A stretch of 5,886 nt of DNA from Crocinitomicaceae bacterium (lineage in GTDB: Bacteria; Bacteroidota; Bacteroidia; Flavobacteriales_D; Crocinitomicaceae), in contig JABSPC010000544.1 in NCBI GenBank assembly GCA_013215515.1, positions 1-5,886 of the forward strand, written 5' to 3'. Numbering within the stretch: the first letter of the stretch is position 1; each line of letters begins with the position of its first letter. The position numbers and the translations under genes were made by a program. Shown in pieces: positions 1-5,886 of this stretch. The notes under the pieces were generated by a model, which saw only the letters and a program-made list of their open reading frames with translations, was not told the origin of the DNA and ran no database searches.

Positions 1-21
1 CCATCACTTAAAGAATTACAA

Positions 22-54
22 TTGTCTTTTTATTATTCATCTTGAGTATCTTTA
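22..54 (+). promoter_or_regulatory. Candidate Bacteroidota-type promoter for the TauE-like gene
   Basis: A TTG at 22-24 and a TATCTTTA at 47-54 resemble the Bacteroidota -33 (TTG) and -7 (TAnnTTTG) elements, 22 bp apart. The last base of the -7 box is A instead of G. Transcription would begin around 60, inside the 9-bp repeat, leaving a very short leader. This rests on consensus matching only, and a start further left outside the window is equally possible. Confidence 0.3.
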
Positions 55-78
55 TCGAACCAATCGAACCAATCGAAC
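54..78 (+). repeat. 9-bp tandem repeat abutting a start codon
   Basis: The unit ATCGAACCA occurs at 54-62 and 63-71, with a partial third copy (ATCGAAC) at 72-78 that runs directly into the ATG at 79. The copies are perfect. The repeat fills the position where a ribosome-binding site would lie, and no Shine-Dalgarno sequence is visible there. Copy-number change would alter leader length without changing the reading frame. Confidence 0.85.
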
Positions 79-810
79 ATGGAAACACACTGGATATTTC
101 TCGCCGTACTGCCGCTAGTTGCATTTTTATACGCTGCTGTGGGTCATGGAGGTGCAAGTGGTTATTTGGCACTGATGGCGTTGTTTGAGTTCGCTCCAGA
201 CGAAATGAAATCTACTGGACTTCTTCTTAATTTATTTGTTGCCGCAATTGCATTCTATCATTTTTGGCGAAGCGGTTATTTCAAGGGTAAATTATTCATC
301 GTATTTGCCGTTGGCTCCATTCCACTATCGTTTTTGGGAGGAACTCTTGATGTAGATGTAAAAACCTATAAGATAATCCTCGGCGTCCTACTGATTTTTG
401 CAATTATTAAAATGTTGGGAGTCTTTGGAAAAGAGTCGAAAGAGATTAAAAAGGTGAGCTGGCTTGCCGGAATTTCAACCGGTGCCGGGATCGGTTTCTT
501 TTCTGGATTGATAGGAATTGGAGGTGGTATAATATTGAGTCCCATTATTCTATTGTTCAAATGGGGTTCAATGAAAGAAGCGGCAGCTATATCCGCCTTG
601 TTTATCTGGGTTAACTCAGCAGCAGGAATGGCGGGGCAAATCAATTCGGGAATTCAACTGAACTCAGACGCTTGTATTTTTGTAGGGCTAGCAGTAATCG
701 GTGGATTTATTGGTGGCTGGGTTGGAAGTAAGAAAATGAACAATAGAGCCTTGCGTTATTTGTTGGCATTTGTTCTGGTTCTTGCAAGTGTAAAGTTAGT
801 CTTCGCCTAG
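79..810 (+). CDS. TauE/SafE-family membrane permease (sulfite exporter-like)
   Basis: This 243-residue, strongly hydrophobic protein has about eight likely membrane segments, at roughly residues 5-21, 46-63, 72-88, 95-115, 127-145, 166-186, 197-217 and 225-242. Two glycine-rich motifs, GHGGASGY (22-29) and GIGGGIILSP (146-155), sit in the two halves. This internal pseudo-repeat is the hallmark of the TauE/SafE family. Family members are inner-membrane transporters for sulfite, sulfoacetate, taurine-derived or other small anions, and the substrate here cannot be read from sequence. The length is normal for the family. The ATG at 79 is the natural start: the hydrophobic N-terminus begins at once, and the 9-bp repeat occupies the region just upstream. 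The next gene is 164 bp away from the stop with its own candidate promoter, so an operon is not indicated. The family call is secure; the substrate is unknown. Confidence 0.9.
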   Translation: METHWIFLAVLPLVAFLYAAVGHGGASGYLALMALFEFAPDEMKSTGLLLNLFVAAIAFYHFWRSGYFKGKLFIVFAVGSIPLSFLGGTLDVDVKTYKIILGVLLIFAIIKMLGVFGKESKEIKKVSWLAGISTGAGIGFFSGLIGIGGGIILSPIILLFKWGSMKEAAAISALFIWVNSAAGMAGQINSGIQLNSDACIFVGLAVIGGFIGGWVGSKKMNNRALRYLLAFVLVLASVKLVFA

Positions 811-903
811 TCCAGGTGAATTGGGTGCTGATTTAAACGGGAGCTAATCTTTCTAAAAATCTAGCAATTCGAATTCTACTTTTAAGGTGTTCAAAACATA
901 AGA

Positions 904-936
904 TTTGAAATCACCTTGTAACAAATGAGACGTTTG
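904..936 (+). promoter_or_regulatory. Candidate promoter for the PorP/SprF-like gene
   Basis: TTTG at 904-907 is followed after 21 bp by GACGTTTG at 929-936, which matches the TAnnTTTG -7 box except at its first base. Transcription would start near 943. That lies downstream of the alternative ATG at 939 and so favours translation from the ATG at 975. The rest of the 811-974 gap holds a 10-bp perfect palindrome (AATTCGAATT, 866-875) and no coding sequence I can support. Confidence 0.35.
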
Positions 937-974
937 CATTGTTTCTCTTAAACACACGAACAAATCCAAACATT

Positions 975-1829
975 ATGAAAACGCTAACACTATTTTTTGT
1001 CCTTTTAGCAGGAATTAGTTTCGCTCAGCGAGACGTATCATCTCAAATGTTCTGGAACAATTACAGCAACTTTAACCCAGCGATGAGTGGATTGGAATAT
1101 AAAATGCATGGTTCATTTCTGTATAGAAATCAATGGCCAGCGCTTACCGGTTCACAACAATCAGTTCTGGCAAATTTCAATATGCGTCTTAAGGATAAAC
1201 ACGGAGTTGGGATAAACTTTTCGAATGAACAGAATATAGCCTGGAAAAAGAACAGCATTAGCGTTAACTACAACTATCAATTGAAGCTAAACGAAGCGTC
1301 TAAATTATCAATTGGAGTGGCCGCATCTTATTTTAATTCTCGTGTTGATTGGGCTAAGGTAACACTTGGAGACAATATTGGAGGAGCGAATGATTTTACT
1401 GATATCAATGCGAATCTAGGCGTTGCATATACTTGGAAAAACCTCCTTGTCCATGGAAGTGTAGCGAATGTCTTTAACTCAGTTCTCAGCCCCAACGATG
1501 TTACAAATACGTACTACGGTAATAGAACATTTCATCTCGGAGCAGCATATAATGTTAGACTCGGAAAACGATTTGCCTTGAAGCCGCAATTGTTAGCTCA
1601 ATATACTGATGGCTTTACCAGATTGAGCCTTAATGCACAATTTTCTTTCGATAATAAATATTGGATTGGGACTTCTTTTAGTCAACGCGAGAATCTTGGA
1701 TTTATGGCAGGATGGAATATTCACAAGAAATTTAGAATTGCTTATTCGTATGATCGTACGATTAGCAAATTGAATAATGGTATTAGCGGTGGATCGCATG
1801 AGTTTTCGCTCGGGTATTATTTAAAGTAG
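975..1829 (+). CDS. PorP/SprF-family T9SS outer-membrane protein
   Basis: The product is 284 residues from the ATG at 975. An in-frame ATG at 939 would add twelve polar residues before the signal peptide and probably lies upstream of the transcript start, so 975 is preferred. Residues 1-17 form a signal peptide, with likely cleavage before Gln18. The mature protein shows family hallmarks: NPAMSG (34-39), RNQW (51-54), alternating amphipathic strands throughout, and a C-terminal GGSHEFSLGY-like strand (from 272) ending in an aromatic-rich barrel end. PorP and SprF are outer-membrane proteins of the Bacteroidota type IX secretion and gliding machinery, and SprF-like members assist export of specific large cargo proteins. 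No porK/L/M/N or SprB-like adhesin gene is adjacent, so this is an orphan homolog whose cargo is unknown. The length is typical. A terminator follows directly. Confidence 0.88.
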   Translation: MKTLTLFFVLLAGISFAQRDVSSQMFWNNYSNFNPAMSGLEYKMHGSFLYRNQWPALTGSQQSVLANFNMRLKDKHGVGINFSNEQNIAWKKNSISVNYNYQLKLNEASKLSIGVAASYFNSRVDWAKVTLGDNIGGANDFTDINANLGVAYTWKNLLVHGSVANVFNSVLSPNDVTNTYYGNRTFHLGAAYNVRLGKRFALKPQLLAQYTDGFTRLSLNAQFSFDNKYWIGTSFSQRENLGFMAGWNIHKKFRIAYSYDRTISKLNNGISGGSHEFSLGYYLK

Positions 1830-1831
1830 AA

Positions 1832-1856
1832 CAGACATTTTCTAGTCTGGTTTTTT
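1832..1856 (+). terminator. Hairpin plus T-run terminator after the PorP/SprF-like gene
   Basis: CAGAC (1832-1836) pairs with GTCTG (1845-1849) around an 8-nt loop, followed by G and six T residues (1851-1856). It starts 2 bp after the TAG stop. The stem is only 5 bp, so efficiency may be modest. The complementary strand lacks a T-run after the stem, so the signal appears to act on the rightward gene only, within the 45-bp gap between convergent genes. Confidence 0.55.
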
Positions 1857-1874
1857 AGGCCAGTAAAAGTTTAA

Positions 1875-3044
1875 CTAGTCTTTAAAAAGTCCACTAATAT
1901 CTGTGATCCCAAATGCACTTAGGCGCTCGCCTGATTTGAAATCGAAAACTTGCAAATATTCTCCATTCATTTCGGTTCCTTCCATCAGTAATTTGTTTTT
2001 GTAAAGACTCAAACTAACATGATTGCTGTATTTCGAATGGTCTGCATTCACTTGAATTACATCGGCACTCCAGATCAACTTATTGGTTCTTAAGTCCAAG
2101 CAATGGAGCCCTGCGCCGGTTGAAATAGGATGGTAATTGGCAATGTAAAGTAAACTGTCGTGAAGTAGAAAACTACACTCCGGCATTCCATACCTCAAAG
2201 TGAAATTATAATGGGTTCCGTTTGTCATTTCCACCTCGAAATGATTCAAGTATTTTTCGTATTCACCATTTACACTAACGAAACCAATGAGTTCTCTTTC
2301 CGATCTATCCAATATAATTCCTCGAGATGTTTTATCGTGATACTTAAGGCTGAAATTGTCCATATTCAATAAAACGGTCTTCATCGTATCGGCAAAAGTA
2401 GGATGAGAAGTGAAAATGATTTGGGAATTTGTGAGGCGGTTATAATTAAGGGAGGGATGGTGATAATCTGTATTCGGCTCTGGATGCGTTACAGAAGTAT
2501 GTTCAATTTCTCGGGACATAAGTACATTTCCGGTAGTGCTATATTTTACCATTTTGAAATGTGTGGAGTAATTGTTGGACATCATCAGGATAACAGAGTT
2601 CTTATAGGGAAGCAGATGAAAGGAATACTCGCGAACTTCGGGTAATGGATTTTCTACTGGAAGCTGAATGATTTGGTTTTCTTGCTTGAACTTCTCGATA
2701 TGGAGTTCGTAGGTCTCTGTATCTTCGTCATCAACGATGACAAACATATCGTGACCTACAAAGACAGTATCGTTCCAGTTACTTGTAAATCGGTGTGCGT
2801 ATTTTGAACATAATCTGTAGTTAGTGGATAATACTGTATCAATTTCAGTTAGTGTTTCTAGATTAACCATCCGCGTATTTCGGAAGCCGTATTTGTAAAA
2901 TTCGCTGCATTCACTGTCATCCAGAGCCGTACGCTCAATTGGATCAATTTCATTTTCCATAACAGGAACCTTTTTTCTGACTTGAGAAAATATTGAATGC
3001 CCAAGGCAAAGCATAAAAATGAATAGAATAGAATACGTTTTCAT
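1875..3044 (-). CDS. Secreted protein of unknown function (paralog A), possible beta-propeller
   Basis: The product is 389 residues and I do not recognise its family. Residues 1-20 form a signal peptide with probable cleavage before Gln21, so the protein leaves the cytoplasm. There is no lipobox and no clear T9SS tail, so it is probably periplasmic or released by another route. Several segments look like beta-propeller blade motifs of the PQQ/WD-like type: FKMVKYSTTGNVLMS (163-177), GLHCLDLRTNKLIWSADV (312-329) and EYLQVFDFKSGERLSAFG (362-379). Each has a strand, a turn with Thr/Ser-Gly or Asn-Lys, and a second strand. Cysteines at 46, 80, 290 and 315 could form disulfides. The last two are conserved in paralog B at the right edge of the window, which aligns to residues 246-379. 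LOG lies 86 bp upstream on the same strand, so read-through is possible. The propeller idea is inference from motif shape. Confidence 0.8.
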   Translation of the reverse strand: MKTYSILFIFMLCLGHSIFSQVRKKVPVMENEIDPIERTALDDSECSEFYKYGFRNTRMVNLETLTEIDTVLSTNYRLCSKYAHRFTSNWNDTVFVGHDMFVIVDDEDTETYELHIEKFKQENQIIQLPVENPLPEVREYSFHLLPYKNSVILMMSNNYSTHFKMVKYSTTGNVLMSREIEHTSVTHPEPNTDYHHPSLNYNRLTNSQIIFTSHPTFADTMKTVLLNMDNFSLKYHDKTSRGIILDRSERELIGFVSVNGEYEKYLNHFEVEMTNGTHYNFTLRYGMPECSFLLHDSLLYIANYHPISTGAGLHCLDLRTNKLIWSADVIQVNADHSKYSNHVSLSLYKNKLLMEGTEMNGEYLQVFDFKSGERLSAFGITDISGLFKD

Positions 3045-3094
3045 TAATTGTAGATATTGGTTGTAGACAAGTACAGCTATGTACCATCAAGGAT

Positions 3095-3127
3095 CAAATT
3101 GTAGGCCCAATCTTTTAACTAGACAAA
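3095..3127 (-). promoter_or_regulatory. Weak candidate promoter for paralog A
   Basis: On the minus strand TTTG (3127-3124) is followed after 21 bp by ACAATTTG (3102-3095), one mismatch from TAnnTTTG. The start point would be near 3087, giving a leader of about 42 nt that contains the perfect hairpin GTACA-TAGC-TGTAC (3071-3084). The evidence is consensus matching only. The gene could instead be transcribed from the LOG promoter. Confidence 0.25.
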
Positions 3128-3130
3128 CAA

Positions 3131-3724
3131 TTATAACTTGTCTGAACTCGAATCAGGAGCCTTGAGGTTTTTAATCGCTGGGCTTGAGTAATTTTTCATT
3201 TTACTTAATAAATCATCAATATTGTCACTTACAATTAATAAGTTTTTGTCAATATCTCTCAAAAAGCCACTCGTAATCATTGTCTTAATAAATGTGATTA
3301 GAGAATCAAAGTAGCCTTCAATATTGAGCACTCCAATTGGTTTATTCTGGAGGCCAAGTTGAACCCAAGTGAGCATTTCAAAAAGTTCCTCTATGGTTCC
3401 AAACCCACCCGGTAGGGCTATGACTCCATCGCAAAGTTCGTTCATTTTAGTTTTCCTCTCATGCATGGACTTCACTATGATGAGCTCAGTGAGGTTTTGA
3501 TGACCGACCTCTCTCGTTTGTAAGAAATCGGGTAAAACGCCGATCACTTTACCATTTTCACTTAAAGCTCCGTCGGCAATGGCTCCCATCATACCTATGT
3601 CAGCACCGCCATAAATCAATTGAATATCTTCTTTTGCTAGTTTTTTACCTAGTGCTGTTGCTTGGTCAAGAAAAATAGTTGTAGATCCGGCTCTTGCACC
3701 GCAAAAAACTGTAATACTGTTCAT
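3131..3724 (-). CDS. LOG-family (TIGR00730) nucleotide phosphoribohydrolase
   Basis: This 197-residue protein has the Rossmann-like fold signature of the LOG/'lysine decarboxylase-like' family. Visible motifs are the N-terminal FCGARAGS strand-loop (7-14), IYGGADIGMMGAIADGAL (37-54), SMHERK (86-91) with the catalytic-region arginine, and the defining PGGFGTIEE (105-113) with the catalytic glutamates. Characterised members hydrolyse nucleoside 5'-monophosphates, including N6-modified AMP, to the free base plus ribose 5-phosphate, releasing cytokinins in plants. Bacterial members may act on AMP or tRNA-derived adenine nucleotides; the true substrate here is not shown by sequence. The enzyme is cytoplasmic. 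The old lysine decarboxylase label should not be used, because the protein lacks a PLP-enzyme fold. The length is normal, with a short Ser/Lys-rich tail after residue 180. The ATG at 3724 sits 42 residues before the GMMGAI motif, as expected for the family. Confidence 0.93.
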   Translation of the reverse strand: MNSITVFCGARAGSTTIFLDQATALGKKLAKEDIQLIYGGADIGMMGAIADGALSENGKVIGVLPDFLQTREVGHQNLTELIIVKSMHERKTKMNELCDGVIALPGGFGTIEELFEMLTWVQLGLQNKPIGVLNIEGYFDSLITFIKTMITSGFLRDIDKNLLIVSDNIDDLLSKMKNYSSPAIKNLKAPDSSSDKL

Positions 3725-3775
3725 TTTGTTTAATTATTCTTATTAACGGAAGCACTTATTGTTTCGCAACTTTTA

Positions 3776-3804
3776 CGAACATACGAATTTAACGTGATTT
3801 CAAA
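3776..3804 (-). promoter_or_regulatory. Candidate promoter for the LOG gene
   Basis: Reading leftward, TTTG (3804-3801) is followed after 17 bp by TATGTTCG (3783-3776), one mismatch from TAnnTTTG. Transcription would start around 3769 and give a leader of about 45 nt that is A/T-rich near the start codon, as is common in Bacteroidota. It lies inside the 142-bp divergent spacer. Confidence 0.4.
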
Positions 3805-3818
3805 AAAGTGCTTAATTC

Positions 3819-3845
3819 TTGACTGGTTCAATTTCACTAACTTTG
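3819..3845 (+). promoter_or_regulatory. Promoter with perfect TAnnTTTG box for the phosphatase gene
   Basis: TAACTTTG at 3838-3845 is an exact match to the Bacteroidota -7 consensus TAnnTTTG. A TTG at 3819-3821 lies 16 bp upstream, slightly closer than usual for the -33 element. The expected start is near 3852, about 15 nt before the ATG at 3867, leaving a short A/T-rich leader without a Shine-Dalgarno sequence. This is the best promoter in the window. Confidence 0.6.
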
Positions 3846-3866
3846 AGCGACCTTTAAATTAAGCCT

Positions 3867-5471
3867 ATGCGAATTCTACTTCTTTTTCTATTGTGTACGA
3901 TCCAACTTAATGCGCAGGTTGTGGATCGCTATAATTACGTTCAACGCCCTACAGATTCGTCTGTAACGATTGCTTTGAGAACAGTAAACAATTCAACAGG
4001 AACAATTAGCTGGGGTTTAACACCTGGAAACTTAAATAATTCTCTATCCGAATCAGCTTCAACTTCAAAGCACTTTTTTGATATTTCAGGATTGAATGCC
4101 AATACGCTTTATTATTATCAAACATCGACCGATATGGGTTACACTTCAGGCGTTGATAATTTTTACACGGCAAAGCCTGATACAACAATGCCATTCTCAT
4201 TTTTGCATTACGGTGACTGCGGTTATAATAATGGTATTCAAAATACAATAGCTTCACTGATGGAAGCAGATAGTGCGGACTTTGGCGTTGTTGCAGGAGA
4301 TGTTGATCAGGGAGTGGGAGATGATTATGATGATGTTTTCTTCGGTGTGTATCAAAATATGTTGAAGAAATCATGCCATTATACGGCAATTGGAAATCAT
4401 GATACGTATGCTGATAATGCAGCGACTTATTTGGATAATTTCTATTTGCCATCGAACAACCCACAAAATTCTGAGCGTTATTATTCCTTTGGATGGGGAA
4501 ATGCAAAGTTTATTTGTCTGGATTCAAATCTTCCATATACGGTAGGAACAGATCAATACGATTGGCTTGTTAGCGAGTTGCAATGCAATCACTACCAATG
4601 GCTTTTTCTGTTTTTCCACCATCCACCATGGACGAATGCTTGGAGTTTGGATTACTACATTCCATTTTCACCCTATTTCTTGTATCAAGGGAATGAGGAC
4701 ATGAGAACGGATTTGGTTCCATTGTTCGAAGAGTATAATGTTGATTTTGTTTTGAATGGACATTCGCATTGCTATCAACGTGGAAAATTGAACGGCGTAA
4801 AATATATCATTTCTGGAGGTGCGGGAGCTTCTGTGCTTGACGACAATACGAATAGTAATTCACCGAACATTGACACAGAAATCTATGTGAACCAGTATGT
4901 TCGTTTTGAAATGAATGGAGATACGGCAACTTATCTTTCAATAGATGACAATGATAATATAATTGATTCTGTAACGACGATCAAGGTGTTTACCCCGCCT
5001 TTGATTCAAGCACCGGTTATTACTTACTTAGCAGGTGTTCTTTGGTCGACAACTGGAAATAATTTTACTTGGTTCCTTGACGGAGTACAAATTATGGGCG
5101 CAACTTCGCAGAATTTTGTGCCAACACAATTGGGAACGTACACCGTGGAAATTACAACAGCTACAGGATGTACTTTGACTTCATATCCTTTTATTCTGGA
5201 TAATTCGAATCTTGAAAAACATGAAATCGTAGAACTTGAAGTATTTCCTAACCCATCGAGCGGAACAATTACAATAAAAGCTGATTCCCCATTAACAGGT
5301 ACTACGATCACTGTTACTAATGCAATTGGGCAAGTGGTCTATAGTGATATGATAGATGAAGGAGATAGTTTCCCTTATTTGATTGATTTAAATTATGCGC
5401 AAAAGGGAATGTATATATTGAATGCCAGAAATAATGGAATGATCGTTACAAAGCTATTTGTAATTGAATAA
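3867..5471 (+). CDS. Secreted purple-acid-phosphatase-like metallophosphoesterase with T9SS sorting tail
   Basis: This 534-residue protein has four parts. Residues 1-16 are a signal peptide (cleavage before Gln17). Residues about 18-105 form an Fn3-like N-domain as in purple acid phosphatases. Residues about 110-325 are a calcineurin-like metallophosphoesterase with GDCG (116-119), GDVDQG (144-149), GNHD (176-179), HHPPW (251-255) and GHSHCYQR (298-305). Likely metal ligands are D117, D145, N177, H251 or H252, H299 and H301. Residues about 382-445 look like an Ig-like domain, and about 457-534 are a type-A T9SS C-terminal sorting domain (VFPNPSSG, then a KGMYIL-like strand). The protein should cross the outer membrane by the T9SS and be surface-anchored or released, hydrolysing phosphomonoesters or diesters, perhaps for phosphate scavenging. 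The tyrosine of the purple-phosphatase GDxxY motif is Gln148 here, so a true purple Fe(III) centre is doubtful. The stop lies 4 bp from the ancestral stop of the convergent paralog B. Confidence 0.9.
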   Translation: MRILLLFLLCTIQLNAQVVDRYNYVQRPTDSSVTIALRTVNNSTGTISWGLTPGNLNNSLSESASTSKHFFDISGLNANTLYYYQTSTDMGYTSGVDNFYTAKPDTTMPFSFLHYGDCGYNNGIQNTIASLMEADSADFGVVAGDVDQGVGDDYDDVFFGVYQNMLKKSCHYTAIGNHDTYADNAATYLDNFYLPSNNPQNSERYYSFGWGNAKFICLDSNLPYTVGTDQYDWLVSELQCNHYQWLFLFFHHPPWTNAWSLDYYIPFSPYFLYQGNEDMRTDLVPLFEEYNVDFVLNGHSHCYQRGKLNGVKYIISGGAGASVLDDNTNSNSPNIDTEIYVNQYVRFEMNGDTATYLSIDDNDNIIDSVTTIKVFTPPLIQAPVITYLAGVLWSTTGNNFTWFLDGVQIMGATSQNFVPTQLGTYTVEITTATGCTLTSYPFILDNSNLEKHEIVELEVFPNPSSGTITIKADSPLTGTTITVTNAIGQVVYSDMIDEGDSFPYLIDLNYAQKGMYILNARNNGMIVTKLFVIE

Positions 5472-5475
5472 TAAT

Positions 5476-5886
5476 TTATTCTGCTACTCCAAAGGCAGCC
5501 AATATTGCACCAGATTTAGGATCAAAAACTTGTAAATAATGGCCATTCCTCTCCTTCCATCAGTAATTTGTTTTTGTACAAGCTGAGCGTTACTTTATTT
5601 GAGTATTTTGAATGACCCGCATTAATCTGTAAAACTTTCGCAGTCCAAATTATTTTTTTCGATTTTAAACTATAGCATTGGAGTGCCGATCCTGAACTAA
5701 TATTATTGTAGTTAGCAATATATAAGAGACTATCCTTCAGTAAGAAATTACAATGCTCCATTCCGTATCTTAGAGTAAAATCGTAATCTTCTCCTTCGAT
5801 CATATTGATGTGAAATTTTGTGATCTTATTCTCATAATTCCCCTTTGTACTTACAAAGCCAATGACTTCTTTATCCGTTTCGTCAA
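5476..5886 (-). pseudogene. Paralog B of the unknown secreted family, 3' part, frameshifted, 5' end outside window
   Basis: The minus-strand frame is open from the window edge (5884) leftward and aligns without gaps to paralog A residues 246-356, with 67 of 111 residues identical. Shared blocks include FTLRYGM, DSLLYIANY, HSKYSN and SLYKNKLLMEG. The ATG at 5803 is internal, because the preceding 27 codons also align to A. After MEGE the frame is lost near 5546-5551 and terminates at TGA 5522-5524, after unrelated residues (EWPLFTSF). In another frame the missing tail is intact: NGHYLQVFDPKSG continues to AAFGVAE and a TAA at 5476-5478, with 15 of 20 residues matching A 360-379. Compared with A, B lacks 5 nt at this point. 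The N-terminus and promoter lie beyond the window. A truncated but working protein cannot be excluded, since only about 25 C-terminal residues, roughly one strand pair, are lost. Confidence 0.8.

Noticed and set aside
1..45. Open plus-strand frame ending at TGA 43-45, possibly the tail of an upstream gene
   Set aside because: Only 14 codons are visible with no recognisable motif, and a second frame is also open there, so nothing supports coding.
902..912. GATTT-G-AAATC palindrome as an operator
   Set aside because: Short and A/T-rich, and it overlaps the candidate -33 element; no second site supports it.
939..974. Upstream ATG extension of the PorP/SprF-like gene
   Set aside because: The twelve extra residues are polar and precede a complete signal peptide; the ATG at 975 fits the leader and promoter better.
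1847..1863. CTGG ... CCAG hairpin as a terminator for the leftward gene (paralog A)
   Set aside because: The stem is 4 bp with a 9-nt loop, and the minus strand has no T-run after it.
2403..2645. 80-codon plus-strand open frame inside paralog A
   Set aside because: It is antisense to a well-supported exported protein whose family is confirmed by the paralog, and it has no motif of its own.
3121..3143. AGACAA ... TTGTCT inverted repeat overlapping the LOG stop as a terminator
   Set aside because: A/T-rich 6-bp stem with an 11-nt loop and no following T-run on the minus strand.
4006..4506. 166-codon minus-strand open frame
   Set aside because: It lies fully inside the phosphatase gene, which has clear catalytic motifs; its composition (many His, Asn, Tyr) is that of a shadow frame.

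Overview
The window looks like chromosomal DNA of a Bacteroidota bacterium, most likely a free-living member of the Flavobacteriales. Three signs support this. One gene encodes a PorP/SprF-type outer-membrane protein of the type IX secretion system (T9SS). A secreted phosphatase carries a C-terminal T9SS sorting tail. Signal peptides are followed by Gln, leaders are AT-rich without clear Shine-Dalgarno sequences, and promoters of the TTG ... TAnnTTTG type are visible. No RNA gene, CRISPR array, insertion sequence or phage gene was seen.

Layout, left to right. A TauE/SafE-family membrane permease (79-810, +) is preceded by a short 9-bp tandem repeat that abuts its start codon. A PorP/SprF-family protein (975-1829, +) follows and ends in a short hairpin terminator. 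Convergent to it is a secreted protein of unknown function, 'paralog A' (1875-3044, -). A LOG-family nucleotide phosphoribohydrolase (3131-3724, -) lies just upstream of A on the same strand. A divergent 142-bp promoter region separates LOG from a secreted calcineurin-like phosphatase with a T9SS tail (3867-5471, +). The right edge holds the 3' part of a second copy of the unknown family, 'paralog B' (5476 to beyond 5886, -). It is about 60% identical to A over 111 aligned residues, and its last codons are out of frame.

The genes do not form an obvious single pathway. The envelope theme is clear: the permease sits in the inner membrane, the PorP-like barrel in the outer membrane, and the phosphatase is exported by the T9SS. 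A and B are predicted to be exported or periplasmic. LOG is the only clearly cytoplasmic enzyme. The most distinctive feature is the unnamed A/B family, present as two same-strand copies about 2.4 kb apart, one of them frameshifted. I did not find convincing evidence of a new multi-gene system.
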